NCBI GenBank assembly: GCA_011042225.1
Contig: DQXT01000051.1
Coordinates: forward strand, 1-38,292
Source of the DNA: Deltaproteobacteria bacterium
Lineage (GTDB): Bacteria; Desulfobacterota; Dissulfuribacteria; Dissulfuribacterales; UBA3076
DNA length: 38,292 bases
Reading direction: 5' to 3'
Of this stretch, positions 1 through 9,362 are shown piece after piece; position 1 is the stretch's first letter, and each line of letters begins with the position of its first letter. The translations under genes and the position numbers were made by a program. The notes below the pieces were generated by a model. That model had not been told where the DNA came from, made no database searches, and saw only the letters and a list, made by a program, of their open reading frames with translations.

Positions 1-38
1 ACTATATTTAGTACCGATTTAACTCCAACAGAGGAGAG

Positions 39-128
39 ATGGACATGGAAACCAAAATTCAGGACATAATGAAAAAGGCGGTGGTCATTGGTCAGGATGC
101 AGTATTTGTTGATGCCTTGAGAAGGTGA
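39..128 (+). CDS. possible 29-residue leader ORF before the Smr gene
   Basis: A short ORF begins with ATG directly after a purine-rich GAGGAGAG stretch, although that stretch touches the start codon more closely than a normal Shine-Dalgarno. It runs 29 codons and stops in TGA, which overlaps the ATG of the following Smr gene (TGATG), the usual arrangement for translational coupling. The peptide starts MDMETKIQDIMKKAVV and has no domain I recognise. It could be a true small protein, a coupling leader, or the remains of a longer upstream gene. It is too short to judge by coding statistics. Confidence 0.3.
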   Translation: MDMETKIQDIMKKAVVIGQDAVFVDALRR

Positions 129-418
129 TGGATATCAGTGATGAGTTCGCAGTCGAATTCCCCATTGACGGAATCCTTGACTTGCACACCTTTAATCCCC
201 GGGAGATAAAGGACCTGGTGCCGGATTACCTGGCCGAATGCCGGGGCAGAGATATCACAGAGGTACGCATAATCCATGGAAAAGGGACCGGGACCCTTCG
301 CCGCACTGTCCATTCCATCCTGAGCCGCCTGCCCGAGGTGCGCGAATTCGCGCTGCAGGGAAATGACGCGGGCGGCTGGGGCGCAACAAAAGTGACGCTA
401 TGGCCAAAAACAAAATAA
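128..418 (+). CDS. Smr-domain protein (stand-alone MutS2 C-terminal type)
   Basis: This is a small stand-alone Smr domain of about 96 residues. It shows the two family hallmarks: the DLHTF segment near residues 19-23 and the HGKGTGTLR loop near residues 50-58, followed by GGWGATKVTL at the C-terminus. Stand-alone Smr proteins and the MutS2 tail are known as DNA or RNA endonuclease or nicking modules, so a nucleic-acid-processing role is likely but the substrate is unknown. The ATG at 128 overlaps the stop of a 29-codon ORF; a GTG one codon earlier is an alternative start. The length fits short Smr proteins of Desulfobacterota, so this is probably complete and not a fragment of MutS2. Confidence 0.85.
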   Translation: MDISDEFAVEFPIDGILDLHTFNPREIKDLVPDYLAECRGRDITEVRIIHGKGTGTLRRTVHSILSRLPEVREFALQGNDAGGWGATKVTLWPKTK

Positions 419-515
419 GAGTTTGATTTATCATTAATAGGGATAAAATAATCATCACAAAAGGCAGGAAAGATTAAAAACACGAAAGGGAAGTCTGTGG
501 ACCGGCGGCACCGAC

Positions 516-544
516 TTGACTTTTAGGTGTTTGTTTCATATCTT
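516..544 (+). promoter_or_regulatory. candidate sigma-70 promoter for the lipoprotein gene
   Basis: TTGACT (516-521) and TATCTT (539-544) are separated by 17 bases, about 85 bases before the next start codon. The -35 matches 5 of 6 consensus positions and the -10 about 4 of 6. This is pattern matching only. Confidence 0.4.
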
Positions 545-629
545 CGTACCGTCTTATTTTAGTGATTGATTTTGCATATCTTTCCCGGGCAAGTGAGTAC
601 AAAAATATCAAAAAACAGGTGTAGATAAA

Positions 630-1442
630 ATGATCAGACATATCATGGCAATAAAATTTTTTAAGACCCTGGTGATCCTCTTCTCAGTAGCCGGCTTGAT
701 CGCCTGTAACGGCGATTCCGGTAAAAAATCCCAAAACCAGGTCCCTGCAGATACAGGCACGGAAGCCCCGGTGGAAATGGACTTACTCTCGGGCAAGGTG
801 ACGGAATTCATTAATAGCGCTGGATATACCTATATCCTGCTGGATGATGAAGGAGAAAAAATTTGGGTGGCAGTGCCTGAGATGCAGGTCTCCGTGGGAG
901 AGGATGTCGTCCTCCAGCCAGGCATCGAAATGGTCGATTTCACCAGTAGCACCCTTAATCGTACATTTGAAAGGGTCATTCTGTCCGCTGGTCCTGTATC
1001 TGAAAAAGGTGGACCGATGGAAAAAGATTTGGGAATGCCTTCAGGAGATACGCCCATGGGCATGGTTAAGGCCCCTGCCCGCGGCGGAATGGGCGTCAGC
1101 ACACCGATTGATGATGATGTAAAAGTTGAAAAGGCGACCGGACAGGGTGCATATACCGTTGCGGAAATATACGAAAAAAAATCCAGTCTTTGTAATAACA
1201 AAGTAGTCGTGCGAGGCAAAGTCGTAAAAGTCCTTCCCAAAATCCTGGGAAAGAACTGGATTCATCTGCAGGACGGAACCGGGGATGAAAAAAGGGGAGA
1301 TTATGACCTTGTCGTAACATCTCAGGATATGCCTTCGGTTGGAGATGTGGTAACTGTCAGCGGCACACTTTATACCGACAAGGATTTTGGAGCAGGTTAC
1401 AAATACAGTGTAATTATCGAGGAAGCGAACATCAACATTTGA
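630..1442 (+). CDS. lipoprotein with two OB-fold-like segments
   Basis: The N-terminus has a basic start, a hydrophobic stretch and a lipobox-like LIAC near residues 23-26, so the mature protein is probably lipid-anchored. After a polar linker come two segments resembling OB-fold modules: SGKVTEFINSAGYTYILL with IWVAV around residues 54-80, and a second with VVVRGKVVKVLP, NWIHLQDGTG and VVTVSGTL around residues 190-255. The NWIHLQDGTG and DFGAGYKYSVIIE signatures occur in envelope proteins loosely labelled OB-fold or nucleic-acid-binding in Geobacter and Shewanella relatives. The real ligand is unknown, and an envelope or metal-related role is as likely as nucleic acid binding. A Met- and Gly-rich linker lies at about residues 125-160. 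Met 1 and Met 6 are both possible starts. Confidence 0.75.
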   Translation: MIRHIMAIKFFKTLVILFSVAGLIACNGDSGKKSQNQVPADTGTEAPVEMDLLSGKVTEFINSAGYTYILLDDEGEKIWVAVPEMQVSVGEDVVLQPGIEMVDFTSSTLNRTFERVILSAGPVSEKGGPMEKDLGMPSGDTPMGMVKAPARGGMGVSTPIDDDVKVEKATGQGAYTVAEIYEKKSSLCNNKVVVRGKVVKVLPKILGKNWIHLQDGTGDEKRGDYDLVVTSQDMPSVGDVVTVSGTLYTDKDFGAGYKYSVIIEEANINI

Positions 1443-1524
1443 AACAGGTAAGGCAGCAGCAACTTGGTTCAGGGCACAAATAGGATGCAGATTAAAATCC
1501 GCAAGGGTTTTATGAGGTTTTTTA

Positions 1525-1974
1525 ATGCGCAAAGCAAGAGATATTATGACATCACCTGTAATTACAGTTCATTCCGACACATCAGTGGTTGATCTGGCCA
1601 AACTGCTGTCTGAACATCGCATTAACGGCGTGCCCGTAGTGGATGATGACGGAAACATCGGTGGAATTGTAACCGAGGCCGATCTTATTGACCAAAACAA
1701 AAAACTGCACATCCCCAGTGTGTTATTTTTTATGGATTCAGCCATCTTTCTGGAAAATCCGAAAAAACTGGATAAGGAACTCAGGAAGATGGCAGGAACC
1801 ACAGTGGGAGATATCTGTACAAGGGATGTTATTACGGTAGAGGATGAGACCCCTATTGACGAAGTGGCCAGCATCATGGCGGAAAAACGGATAAGCACCA
1901 TCCCGGTGATGCAGGGGAAAAGGCTCGTTGGAATAGTAGGCCGCGGTGACCTTGTCCGGTCGATTGTGACTTAA
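1525..1974 (+). CDS. CBS-domain pair protein
   Basis: The 149-residue protein is a tandem pair of CBS motifs. The first is about residues 7-55 (DIMTSPVITVHSDTS, then GVPVVDDDGNIGGIVTEADL). The second is about residues 95-147 (DICTRDVITVEDETP, then STIPVMQGKRLVGIVGRGDLV). Between them is an insert of about 35 residues with a hydrophobic LFFMDSAIF stretch. CBS pairs bind adenosine nucleotides (AMP, ATP or SAM) and act as energy sensors, usually by regulating a partner. No catalytic domain is attached, so the partner is unknown. Its end converges on the end of smpB 31 bases away. Confidence 0.88.
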   Translation: MRKARDIMTSPVITVHSDTSVVDLAKLLSEHRINGVPVVDDDGNIGGIVTEADLIDQNKKLHIPSVLFFMDSAIFLENPKKLDKELRKMAGTTVGDICTRDVITVEDETPIDEVASIMAEKRISTIPVMQGKRLVGIVGRGDLVRSIVT

Positions 1975-2004
1975 TTTTCGGCTCTTGTTACAAATGACGT
2001 ATAA

Positions 2005-2469
2005 TTATCGTATCTTGTAATCCTTCTGGAATTCCCGTTCCAAGGTCCTCCGCCTCATTGTCTCCCTCTTGTCATACAACTTCTTTCCTTTGCCCAGGGC
2101 GAGTTCAACCTTTGCCTTGCCATCTTTGAAATATATTCTAAGTGGTATCAAGGCATATCCCCGCTCTTGTATCTTTCCCATCAATTTCCGTATTTCCCGG
2201 CGGTTAAGAAGGAGTTTTCTGGCCCTTGTCGGATCCAGTCTAACGCTATCGGCTGCATAAGGGTATGGTGATATGTGCACGTTGTACAGCCATGCCTCTC
2301 CATGTCTGAAGCCCACATATCCATCAGAAAGGCTGGCCCTTGACTCTCTCAGGGATTTGACTTCCGGCCCGAGAAGCACAAGACCTGCCTCAACGGTATT
2401 TTCAATATGATATTCATGCCTGGCCTTACGGTTCTGGCAGACGATCTTTATTCCTTCGGTATTCATTTC
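2005..2469 (-). CDS. smpB: SsrA-binding protein SmpB
   Basis: SmpB binds tmRNA and delivers it to stalled ribosomes for trans-translation. Family landmarks are present: QNRKARHEY near the N-terminus, EAGLVLLGPEVKSLR, DPTRARKLLLNRREI, LALGKGKKLYDKRET and a basic C-terminal tail. I start it at the ATG giving MNTEGIKIVCQN (154 residues), which fits the family N-terminus and has an AGG at workable spacing. A TTG seven codons upstream (2490) is also open but has its purine tract too close. It is the last gene of guaA-dnaE-smpB, starting about 31 bases after the dnaE stop. The tmRNA gene itself is not in the window. Confidence 0.95.
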   Translation of the reverse strand, partial: EMNTEGIKIVCQNRKARHEYHIENTVEAGLVLLGPEVKSLRESRASLSDGYVGFRHGEAWLYNVHISPYPYAADSVRLDPTRARKLLLNRREIRKLMGKIQERGYALIPLRIYFKDGKAKVELALGKGKKLYDKRETMRRRTLEREFQKDYKIR

Positions 2470-2500
2470 ATAATACCTATAGTCTTGCAATCCCTTAATT

Positions 2501-5500
2501 CTAATTTCGAATTTCGAGTTTCGAATTATTATTCTCTGGTTCGTATTCTACCTTTAATCCGGCGTAACCCAATAAATCATTCATTCTTTCAGTAAGCTCA
2601 GGACTTATAGTCACATTATATTCTTCAGGCAGACTCAGAACTACCCTGCCCCTGTCTTTAATAGTAACCGCCAGTTTCACAGGATGTGATCCACGATGTT
2701 GGTTGAATAGATCCCGCAAGGGCCTGAGTACCTGGGGGCCTAACGAATCTCCCCGGAGTTCGACTAGAAGTCCTCTCACTCTTTGTTTACAGGCCTCACC
2801 CAGCGACTCCATTGAATTCGCAAGTATCTTATTGATTTTCTTATCATCTTCCTTTTTGAGTGTCCCTACTACCCACACAGGCGAATCGGCGTCAATCAAT
2901 TCCCTTGCCTTTGCGTATATCTCAGGGAAACAGACAATTTCAATAGAGCCGTGTAAGTCCTCAAGGGTCAGGAATGCCATCCTGTCTCCCTTTCTGGTAA
3001 TGATTTCCTTATTGATTCGAATCGTCCCGGCGAGACCGATCTGGCTTCCATCCACCATCCCGGAAATATTGCCTGTATGTACACTCGCCATCTTCAAAAG
3101 TTCATCTCTGTATGGATCCAGTGGGTGTCCGCTGATATAGAACCCCAGATAAGTCTTTTCATTGGCAAGATATTCAAGTTCGGACCATTCGGGTATATCA
3201 GGCATGATCAGCGCGGACTCCCGTGGCCTCTCAGGAACTGCCCGGGCCATAGAGTCAAATAGAGACATCTGGCCTGAAAGCCTTTCCTGTCTTTTGGCCT
3301 GGCCGACATCAAGGGCTATGTCCAATACGGCAATCATTTGTGAACGCCTGGGGCCGAGAGAATCAAGGGCCCCGCACTTTATCAAACTTTCAAGCATCCG
3401 CTTGTTGACTTTTTTGAGATCAACCCTGGAGCAAAAGTCCTCAAAACTGGAATACCGGCCATTTTTTTCTCTTTCCTGAACAATAGCGTTTATTGCACCT
3501 AAACCGACATTTTTTACCGCTGCAAGCCCAAACCGTATACTCTCTGCCTCTATGGTAAAATCCACCTTGCTGTAGTTGACATCCGGGGGGAGTATTTGGA
3601 TGTCTCTTGCCCTGCACTCACCTATGAATTTGACCACCCCGTCTGTATTTCCCAGTTCATTGGACAGCAATGAAGCCATAAAGGGCACAAGATAATGCGC
3701 TTTTAACCAGGCGGTATGATAGGCTATCAGGGCATAAGCCGCCGAGTGACTCTTGTTAAAGCCGTATCCTGCAAATTTCTCCATCAGATCAAAGATAATC
3801 TTGGCCTTAAAATCAGGAATGCCATGCTTTACCGCACCTGATTGAAAACGGTCCCGCTGTGCGGCCATTTCCTTATGATCCTTTTTGCCCATGGCCCTTC
3901 TCAGGATATCCCCTTCACCAAGGCTGTATCCAGCCAGTACCTGGGCTATTTTCATTACCTGTTCCTGGTAAACTATGACCCCGTATGTCTCCCTGAGAAT
4001 GGACTCAAGCTCCGGCAAGATATAGGTTACTTCGATCTCTCCGTTTTTAGCCTTTACGGCCTGGTCCACCATGCCGCTTTCCATGGGCCCAGGGCGATGA
4101 AGGGCTACCAGTGCTATTATGTCAGTGAAGCCTGAAGGCCTCATGCGCTGCAACAGGTCCTTCATTCCAGGGCTTTCGAGCTGAAATACCCCTGTAGTAT
4201 TACCGCTTGACAAAAGTTCATAGGTCTCAGGATCATCCAGGGGAATCTTGGCCAGACTAATATTCGTCCCAAGGTGCTCTCTGATGAGCTTGAGGGCCGT
4301 ATCTATTACCGTAAGGGTCCTCAGTCCCAGAAAGTCAAACTTGATAAGCCCTGTCTTTTCCACATACTTCATGGCAAACTGAGTGACAGTCTCACCATGT
4401 TGTCCTTTGGTAAGGGGTAGATATTCCACCATGGGCCTGTCTGAAATAACAACTCCTGCCGCATGAGTTGAGGCATGACGCGGTAGACCTTCAAGTGCCT
4501 GCGCTATGTTAAGGAGTTCTCCTATTTTCGGATCTTTTTTTTCAAGTTGCTCGAGTTCGGGCTCTATCTTGAGGGCCTTTTCAAGGGTAATATTGAGCTG
4601 ATCAGGCACCAGTTTGGCTATGTGGTCTACTTCCTGATAAGGTATTCCAAGGGCCCTGCCAACGTCTCTGATTACCGCCTTAGCCTTCATCTGGCCGAAC
4701 GTGATTATCTGGGCTACAAAATCCTCACCCCCATACTTTTCCGTAACATAGTGAATGACCTCATCCCTGCGATTCATACAGAAATCTATGTCTATATCAG
4801 GCAGAGATTCTCGCTCAACATTCAAAAACCTCTCAAAAAAGAGGCCATACTTTACCGGATCGATTTCTGTAATCCTCATGGCATAGGCCACCAGAGAGCC
4901 TGCTGCAGACCCTCTGCCGGGTCCAACTGGTATGGACTGAGATTTTGCCCAATTAATAAAATCGGCAACTATGAGAAAATAAGAAGCAAACCCCCTTTCC
5001 TTGATGACCGATATCTCGGTCTCCAATCTTTCCTTGTATTGGGCATATTCTTCTTTATGGATTTCATCTTCCTGAAAACGCTCCTCAAGCCCTTTTCTGG
5101 CAGAGGCCTCAAAAAGTCCGCTATAGGTCTCGCCTTTCTTGATCGGATAAAGCGGAAAGTGCCGCCTTCCAAGTTCCATCTCCACATTGCACTTGTCGGC
5201 TATCTCACATGTCATGGACAAGGCATCAGGATAATCTCTAAACCTCTCGACCATCTCCTCTGGGGACGTAAAATAAAGTTTATCGGTGGAAAATCGCATC
5301 CTGTTGGTGTCATTAACCGTTTTGTTAGTCTGTATACACAGCAGAACATCATGGGCCCTGGCATCTTCAGGATCCAGATAGTGACAATCATTAGTGGCGA
5401 CCACAGGAAGCCCCAGTTCTTTACCAAGTGTCACCAGCCCCTGGTTTACGACTGTCTGCTCGGCTATATCATTTTCCTGTATCTCGAGGTAGAAACGGTT

Positions 5501-6037
5501 GTCAAATATGCCTGCATAGGTCTCTGCAAGGGTCTTTGCGCCCTTTATGTCATCGTTGAGAATGGCAGCCGGGATCTGACCGTGGAGACAGGCAGAGAGC
5601 GCTATTAGACCCTGATTTAAATTTTCCAGAAGCTCAAGATCCAGCCGGGGCTTATAAAAAAAACCTTCAAAGTGAGCAGTGCTAACAAGTTTTAGAAGAT
5701 TCTTGTATCCAGTATTATTTTGTGCCAGCAAGACAAGATGAAATGCGGCTTCTCTTGAGCTGCGGGCACTTCTGTCCTTACGTCCCTTGGGCGCAACATA
5801 GACCTCGCATCCGATAACTGGCTTTATGTTATGCCTGAGCGCCTCTTCATAAAATCTGAGCACTCCATACATATTACCATGATCCGTTATTGCTACTGCC
5901 TTGTAGCCATATTCCCTGGCTTTGGGGAAAAGGTCCTTCAGCCTGATGGCACCGTCAAGCAGGCTGTATTCCGTATGAAGGTGGAGGTGAGTAAAAGGAT
6001 GGGGTGATTTGTTGATTTGTTGATTTGTTGATTGCAT
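2501..6037 (-). CDS. dnaE: DNA polymerase III alpha subunit DnaE
   Basis: This is the replicative polymerase alpha subunit, 1178 residues, normal for DnaE1. The N-terminal PHP domain begins HLHLHTEYSLLDGA at about residue 18. The polymerase carboxylates appear in PDIDIDF (about residues 410-416) and KFDFLGL (about 567). A helix-hairpin-helix region (KNVGLGAINAIV), an OB-fold segment (IGLAGTIRINKEIITRKG) and a C-terminal domain follow. Both ends are odd: the first ten codons (STNQQINKS) are encoded by an 8-bp tandem repeat, and the last codons (KLEIRN) lie in a 7-bp repeat that runs past the stop. No other start codon is available before the PHP motif. It lies 28 bases after guaA and 31 before smpB in one orientation. 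Confidence 0.97.
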   Translation of the reverse strand: MQSTNQQINKSPHPFTHLHLHTEYSLLDGAIRLKDLFPKAREYGYKAVAITDHGNMYGVLRFYEEALRHNIKPVIGCEVYVAPKGRKDRSARSSREAAFHLVLLAQNNTGYKNLLKLVSTAHFEGFFYKPRLDLELLENLNQGLIALSACLHGQIPAAILNDDIKGAKTLAETYAGIFDNRFYLEIQENDIAEQTVVNQGLVTLGKELGLPVVATNDCHYLDPEDARAHDVLLCIQTNKTVNDTNRMRFSTDKLYFTSPEEMVERFRDYPDALSMTCEIADKCNVEMELGRRHFPLYPIKKGETYSGLFEASARKGLEERFQEDEIHKEEYAQYKERLETEISVIKERGFASYFLIVADFINWAKSQSIPVGPGRGSAAGSLVAYAMRITEIDPVKYGLFFERFLNVERESLPDIDIDFCMNRRDEVIHYVTEKYGGEDFVAQIITFGQMKAKAVIRDVGRALGIPYQEVDHIAKLVPDQLNITLEKALKIEPELEQLEKKDPKIGELLNIAQALEGLPRHASTHAAGVVISDRPMVEYLPLTKGQHGETVTQFAMKYVEKTGLIKFDFLGLRTLTVIDTALKLIREHLGTNISLAKIPLDDPETYELLSSGNTTGVFQLESPGMKDLLQRMRPSGFTDIIALVALHRPGPMESGMVDQAVKAKNGEIEVTYILPELESILRETYGVIVYQEQVMKIAQVLAGYSLGEGDILRRAMGKKDHKEMAAQRDRFQSGAVKHGIPDFKAKIIFDLMEKFAGYGFNKSHSAAYALIAYHTAWLKAHYLVPFMASLLSNELGNTDGVVKFIGECRARDIQILPPDVNYSKVDFTIEAESIRFGLAAVKNVGLGAINAIVQEREKNGRYSSFEDFCSRVDLKKVNKRMLESLIKCGALDSLGPRRSQMIAVLDIALDVGQAKRQERLSGQMSLFDSMARAVPERPRESALIMPDIPEWSELEYLANEKTYLGFYISGHPLDPYRDELLKMASVHTGNISGMVDGSQIGLAGTIRINKEIITRKGDRMAFLTLEDLHGSIEIVCFPEIYAKARELIDADSPVWVVGTLKKEDDKKINKILANSMESLGEACKQRVRGLLVELRGDSLGPQVLRPLRDLFNQHRGSHPVKLAVTIKDRGRVVLSLPEEYNVTISPELTERMNDLLGYAGLKVEYEPENNNSKLEIRN
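2503..2523. repeat. 7-bp tandem repeat across the dnaE stop codon
   Basis: On the plus strand three heptamers follow one another: AATTTCG, AATTTCG and AGTTTCG, with an incomplete unit on each side. They encode the last residues of DnaE and reach its stop codon. Similar TTTC-cored heptamers recur at 22095-22115. Confidence 0.7.
6006..6033. repeat. 8-bp tandem repeat inside the dnaE start region
   Basis: Three exact copies of GATTTGTT plus a partial fourth (plus strand) cover codons 2-10 of dnaE. The unit is not a multiple of three, so successive copies are read in different frames and give STNQQINKS. Copy-number change by slippage would shift the reading frame directly after the start codon. 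Confidence 0.85.
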
Positions 6038-6065
6038 AGATCTTATCTGCTCCGCACTGTCTTCC

Positions 6066-7619
6066 TTATTCCCATTCGATGGTAGCAGGCGGCTTCGAAC
6101 TTATATCATAGCATACACGATTTACCCCGCGCACTTCGTTGATAATCCTGTTTGATATCTTGGCAAGCAGATCCGACGGCAGCCTCGTCCAGTCTGCAGT
6201 CATGGCGTCAAGGCTGTCCACAACCCTTATGGCCACAACATTGTCATAGGTACGCTCGTCTCCCATAACACCTACCGTCCTGATCGGAAGCAGCACTGCA
6301 AATGCCTGCCATACCTTACGATACCAGCCACTGGATTTCATGATCTCGAGTACAATGGCATCCGCCTCTCTCAGCACATGCAGACGTTCGGCAGTTACCT
6401 CTCCCAGGATTCTTATGGCCAATCCAGGGCCGGGAAAAGGGTGGCGAAAAACCAGATCTTCAGGCATACCGAGTTTCAAAGCAACCTTTCGGACTTCGTC
6501 TTTAAAAAGCTCTCTAAGCGGTTCTATAAGCTCAAGGTGCATGATATCCGGCAGCCCCCCCACATTATGGTGGCTCTTTATTGTGGAAGATGGGCCTTTA
6601 AAAGAAACGCTCTCTATAACGTCCGGATATAAGGTCCCCTGGGCAAGAAAGTGCACATCCCCGATTCGCCTTGCCTCCTCCTCAAAGACCCGGATGAATT
6701 CTTCTCCTATTATCTTCCGTTTTTTCTCAGGGTCTTCTATGCCTCCAAGCTTAATCAGAAAACGATTGCTTGCATCTACATAATGGACCTTTAGGTCCAA
6801 CTGTTTCAAAAAGGCCAAAACCGTCTCTGCCTCATTTTTTCTCAGAAGCCCATTATTAACAAATATGCTTGTTAACTGATGACCCACCGCCCGGTTTATC
6901 ATAAGGGCCGTTACCGTGGAATCCACTCCGCCTGAAAGGGCACATATCAACCTGCCGCTTCCCACCTTCGCCCTTATTTCCCTGGTGGCACCTTCCAAAA
7001 AGGAGTACATATCCCAGGTAGGCCGGCAGCCGCAGACCCTGAACAGGAAGTTTGCAAGCACATCCTTTCCAATCTCGGTATGGATCACCTCCGGATGAAA
7101 CTGCACTCCGAAAAGAGGCAATCTCCGGTGCCGCATGGCTGCCACCGGGCATGTTTCACTGTGGGCTATACCAATAAAGTCCTTGGGCAAGGCCTCTATC
7201 CTGTCACCATGACTCATCCATACCTGATTTGTTACAGGATCCGTGGCAAGGCCGTAAAAAATGTCATCAGGATCGTCAATTGAGAGCCGGGCAGGACCGT
7301 ATTCCCTGTGGTCACTGCGTTCCACCTTACCTTTGAGAAGGTGTGTGGTAAGTTGCATACCATAGCAAATGCCCAGAATCGGTATGCCGAGCTCAAACAA
7401 TTCAGGAGAGACGGCCGGGGCCTGTTTATCATAAACACTAGCAGGTCCCCCGGACAGAATAATTCCATTTGGGCCTATCTCCCTTACCTTTTCCAATGGA
7501 ATATTGTAAGGATATATTTCACAGTAGACCTTGGCCTCCCGGACTCGCCTTGCTATAAGCTGAGTGGTCTGGGAACCGAAATCAAGTACCAGTACTTTTT
7601 GTTCAATTATATCTATCAT
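6066..7619 (-). CDS. guaA: GMP synthase (glutamine-hydrolysing) GuaA
   Basis: GuaA converts XMP to GMP using ATP and glutamine. The 517 residues match the family. The N-terminal class I amidotransferase domain shows the nucleophile in GICYGMQ (about residue 85) and its partners in FHPEV (about residue 175). The ATP pyrophosphatase P-loop SGGVDST is at about residue 231. The C-terminal dimerisation domain ends PPATIEWE, as in characterised GuaA proteins. It is the first gene of guaA-dnaE-smpB, with dnaE beginning 28 bases downstream. No purine-type riboswitch is evident in the 298 bases before it. Confidence 0.97.
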   Translation of the reverse strand: MIDIIEQKVLVLDFGSQTTQLIARRVREAKVYCEIYPYNIPLEKVREIGPNGIILSGGPASVYDKQAPAVSPELFELGIPILGICYGMQLTTHLLKGKVERSDHREYGPARLSIDDPDDIFYGLATDPVTNQVWMSHGDRIEALPKDFIGIAHSETCPVAAMRHRRLPLFGVQFHPEVIHTEIGKDVLANFLFRVCGCRPTWDMYSFLEGATREIRAKVGSGRLICALSGGVDSTVTALMINRAVGHQLTSIFVNNGLLRKNEAETVLAFLKQLDLKVHYVDASNRFLIKLGGIEDPEKKRKIIGEEFIRVFEEEARRIGDVHFLAQGTLYPDVIESVSFKGPSSTIKSHHNVGGLPDIMHLELIEPLRELFKDEVRKVALKLGMPEDLVFRHPFPGPGLAIRILGEVTAERLHVLREADAIVLEIMKSSGWYRKVWQAFAVLLPIRTVGVMGDERTYDNVVAIRVVDSLDAMTADWTRLPSDLLAKISNRIINEVRGVNRVCYDISSKPPATIEWE

Positions 7620-7917
7620 GGCTTCTTAAGCCTCCAGGCTTGACCATAACATCGACCTGACCCTTCGCCAAGCGGTGAAATGCCGAAATGAGAATGGCAT
7701 TTTTCCTAAATGAATAGTAAAGGACATTACATTTGGGAAATGGATTAACCGGATGGCCAATGATTAGCCGGTTTAACCACTAAAATTCGTTTCAGGATTT
7801 TTTTTAAGGTCGTCCGTATGTTGTTGTTCGAGATTTTACAAGCCACCTTTTTATAATATAAACAATATATATCACATTTTACAGCTATTTGATGCCTTAT
7901 AAAAATGAGAGAGAAAA
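7620..7917. other. divergent spacer between guaA and the symporter gene
   Basis: These 298 bases must hold the promoters of both divergent genes. A hairpin AATGCC/GGCATT (7679-7684 with 7696-7701) is followed by a short T-run on the plus strand. An imperfect dyad (AACCGG/CCGGTT) lies at about 7746-7778. TATAAT occurs near 7852 without a convincing -35 box. No gene is visible. Confidence 0.4.
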
Positions 7918-9264
7918 GTGACACCATCCGAGTTTATGTCAAGCCTTAACAGTTTTGTCTGGGGTCCTGTAATGCTTGTCTTTCTGGTAGGTACAGGGAT
8001 CTATCTCACTCTGCGTCTGCGCTTTATACAAATATTTCACCTCCTGAGGGCCCTTAAGCTTGTCTTTTCAAGACCTGAGAAAAATGATGCAGCAGGGGAC
8101 ATCAGCCCTTTTCAGGCATTGACTACGGCCCTTTCAGCCACCATCGGAACTGGCAATATCGCCGGAGTCGCCACGGCCATCTATCTTGGAGGCCCTGGTG
8201 CCGTTTTTTGGATGTGGGGATGCGCCTTTTTCGGTATGGCAACCAAGTATGCCGAGGCCGTGCTGGCAGTGAAATACAGGCGCATACTCCCTGACGGAAC
8301 CATGCAAGGCGGTCCCATGCGCTATATAGCGGAAGGCTTAGGACGAAAATGGTTGGGATGGCTCTTTGCTCTGATGGGCAGCATCTCCGCTTTTGGTATC
8401 GGTAGCATGGTACAGTCCAATTCAGTGGCAGTGGCCCTTGGTGAGACCTGGGGAATCCCACCCCTGCTCACTGGAATTACACTGGCACTGATGACCGGGA
8501 TAGTAATAATCGGAGGTATCCATCGCATAGGAAAGGTCACGGAGAAGCTTGTCCCATTCATGGGTATTATTTATGTATGCGGGGCACTCTTGATACTCGG
8601 ACTGAACTTTGGCAAGATCCCAGGGGCGCTCAGCTTAATAATAGAACACGCCTTCAACCCCGCCTCTGCCACCGGCGGTTTTACCGGGGCGGCAGTGGCC
8701 GCCGCCATTCGTTTCGGTGTAGCCCGCGGGGTCTTCTCCAACGAGGCCGGCCTCGGAAGCGCAGCCATTGCCCATGCAGCCGCTAAGACTAACAGCCCTG
8801 TCCGCCAAGGCCTGATAGCCATGACGGCCGTATTCTTTGACACCATTATTGTCTGTTCAATGACGGCCCTGGTCATCCTTTCCACGGGAGCATGGACCAG
8901 CGGGGAGACCTCCAGTGCTCTGACATATAAAGCATTTGAAATGGGACTGCCCGGTCCGGGGGGACTCATTGTAACCCTTGGGCTCTCTGTTTTTGCATAT
9001 TCCACCATGATAGGTTGGGCATATTATGGTGAAGAGTGCATTGAATACATAATGGGGTTGAAGGCCAGAACACCCTATCGTTACTGCTTCTGTCTTGTCA
9101 TAGCCATTGGCGCATTTCAGAAGGTAAGCTTTGTGTGGGATTTTTCAGATACCATGAACGGTGCCATGGCTATCCCTAATCTCATCGGCCTACTGGGACT
9201 CTCCGGGGTTGTAGCAAAGATGACCCGTGAGGCCCTGACCGGAACTAAAATCCGAAATGTCTAG
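7918..9264 (+). CDS. sodium:alanine/glycine symporter (AgcS family)
   Basis: This is an integral membrane protein of 448 residues with about ten to eleven hydrophobic segments. It matches the alanine or glycine:cation symporter family through LRFIQIFH near the N-terminus, FQALTTALSATIGTGNIAGVATAI (about residues 64-87), GGPMRYIAEGLG, GVFSNEAGLGSAAIAHAAAKT (about 273-293) and YYGEECIEY near the C-terminus. These are the conserved substrate- and sodium-site segments of AgcS and DagA proteins. It should import alanine, glycine or a similar small amino acid with sodium. The start is GTG with GAGAGA just before it. It stands alone on the plus strand. Confidence 0.93.
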   Translation: MTPSEFMSSLNSFVWGPVMLVFLVGTGIYLTLRLRFIQIFHLLRALKLVFSRPEKNDAAGDISPFQALTTALSATIGTGNIAGVATAIYLGGPGAVFWMWGCAFFGMATKYAEAVLAVKYRRILPDGTMQGGPMRYIAEGLGRKWLGWLFALMGSISAFGIGSMVQSNSVAVALGETWGIPPLLTGITLALMTGIVIIGGIHRIGKVTEKLVPFMGIIYVCGALLILGLNFGKIPGALSLIIEHAFNPASATGGFTGAAVAAAIRFGVARGVFSNEAGLGSAAIAHAAAKTNSPVRQGLIAMTAVFFDTIIVCSMTALVILSTGAWTSGETSSALTYKAFEMGLPGPGGLIVTLGLSVFAYSTMIGWAYYGEECIEYIMGLKARTPYRYCFCLVIAIGAFQKVSFVWDFSDTMNGAMAIPNLIGLLGLSGVVAKMTREALTGTKIRNV

Positions 9265-9322
9265 TATTAAATAATCAAGGATGCAGAGGCCCAAGGTCCT
9301 GAAACAAACAAAAACCATTGTA

Positions 9323-9361
9323 AAGCGGCGGGGTATGCCCCCCGATATATTCGCTCCGCTT
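9323..9361. terminator. hairpin between two converging genes
   Basis: An outer stem AAGCGG/CCGCTT (9323-9328 with 9356-9361) encloses a GGGG/CCCC stem. It lies between the convergent ends of the symporter and fmdB and could stop transcription from both sides. No strong T-run follows on the plus strand, so the call is weak. Confidence 0.4.
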
Positions 9362-9362
9362 A

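Noticed and set aside
4547-5608. 353-codon open frame on the plus strand opposite dnaE
   Set aside because: It lies wholly antisense to conserved DnaE sequence, has no recognisable domain and is explained by codon bias of the real gene.
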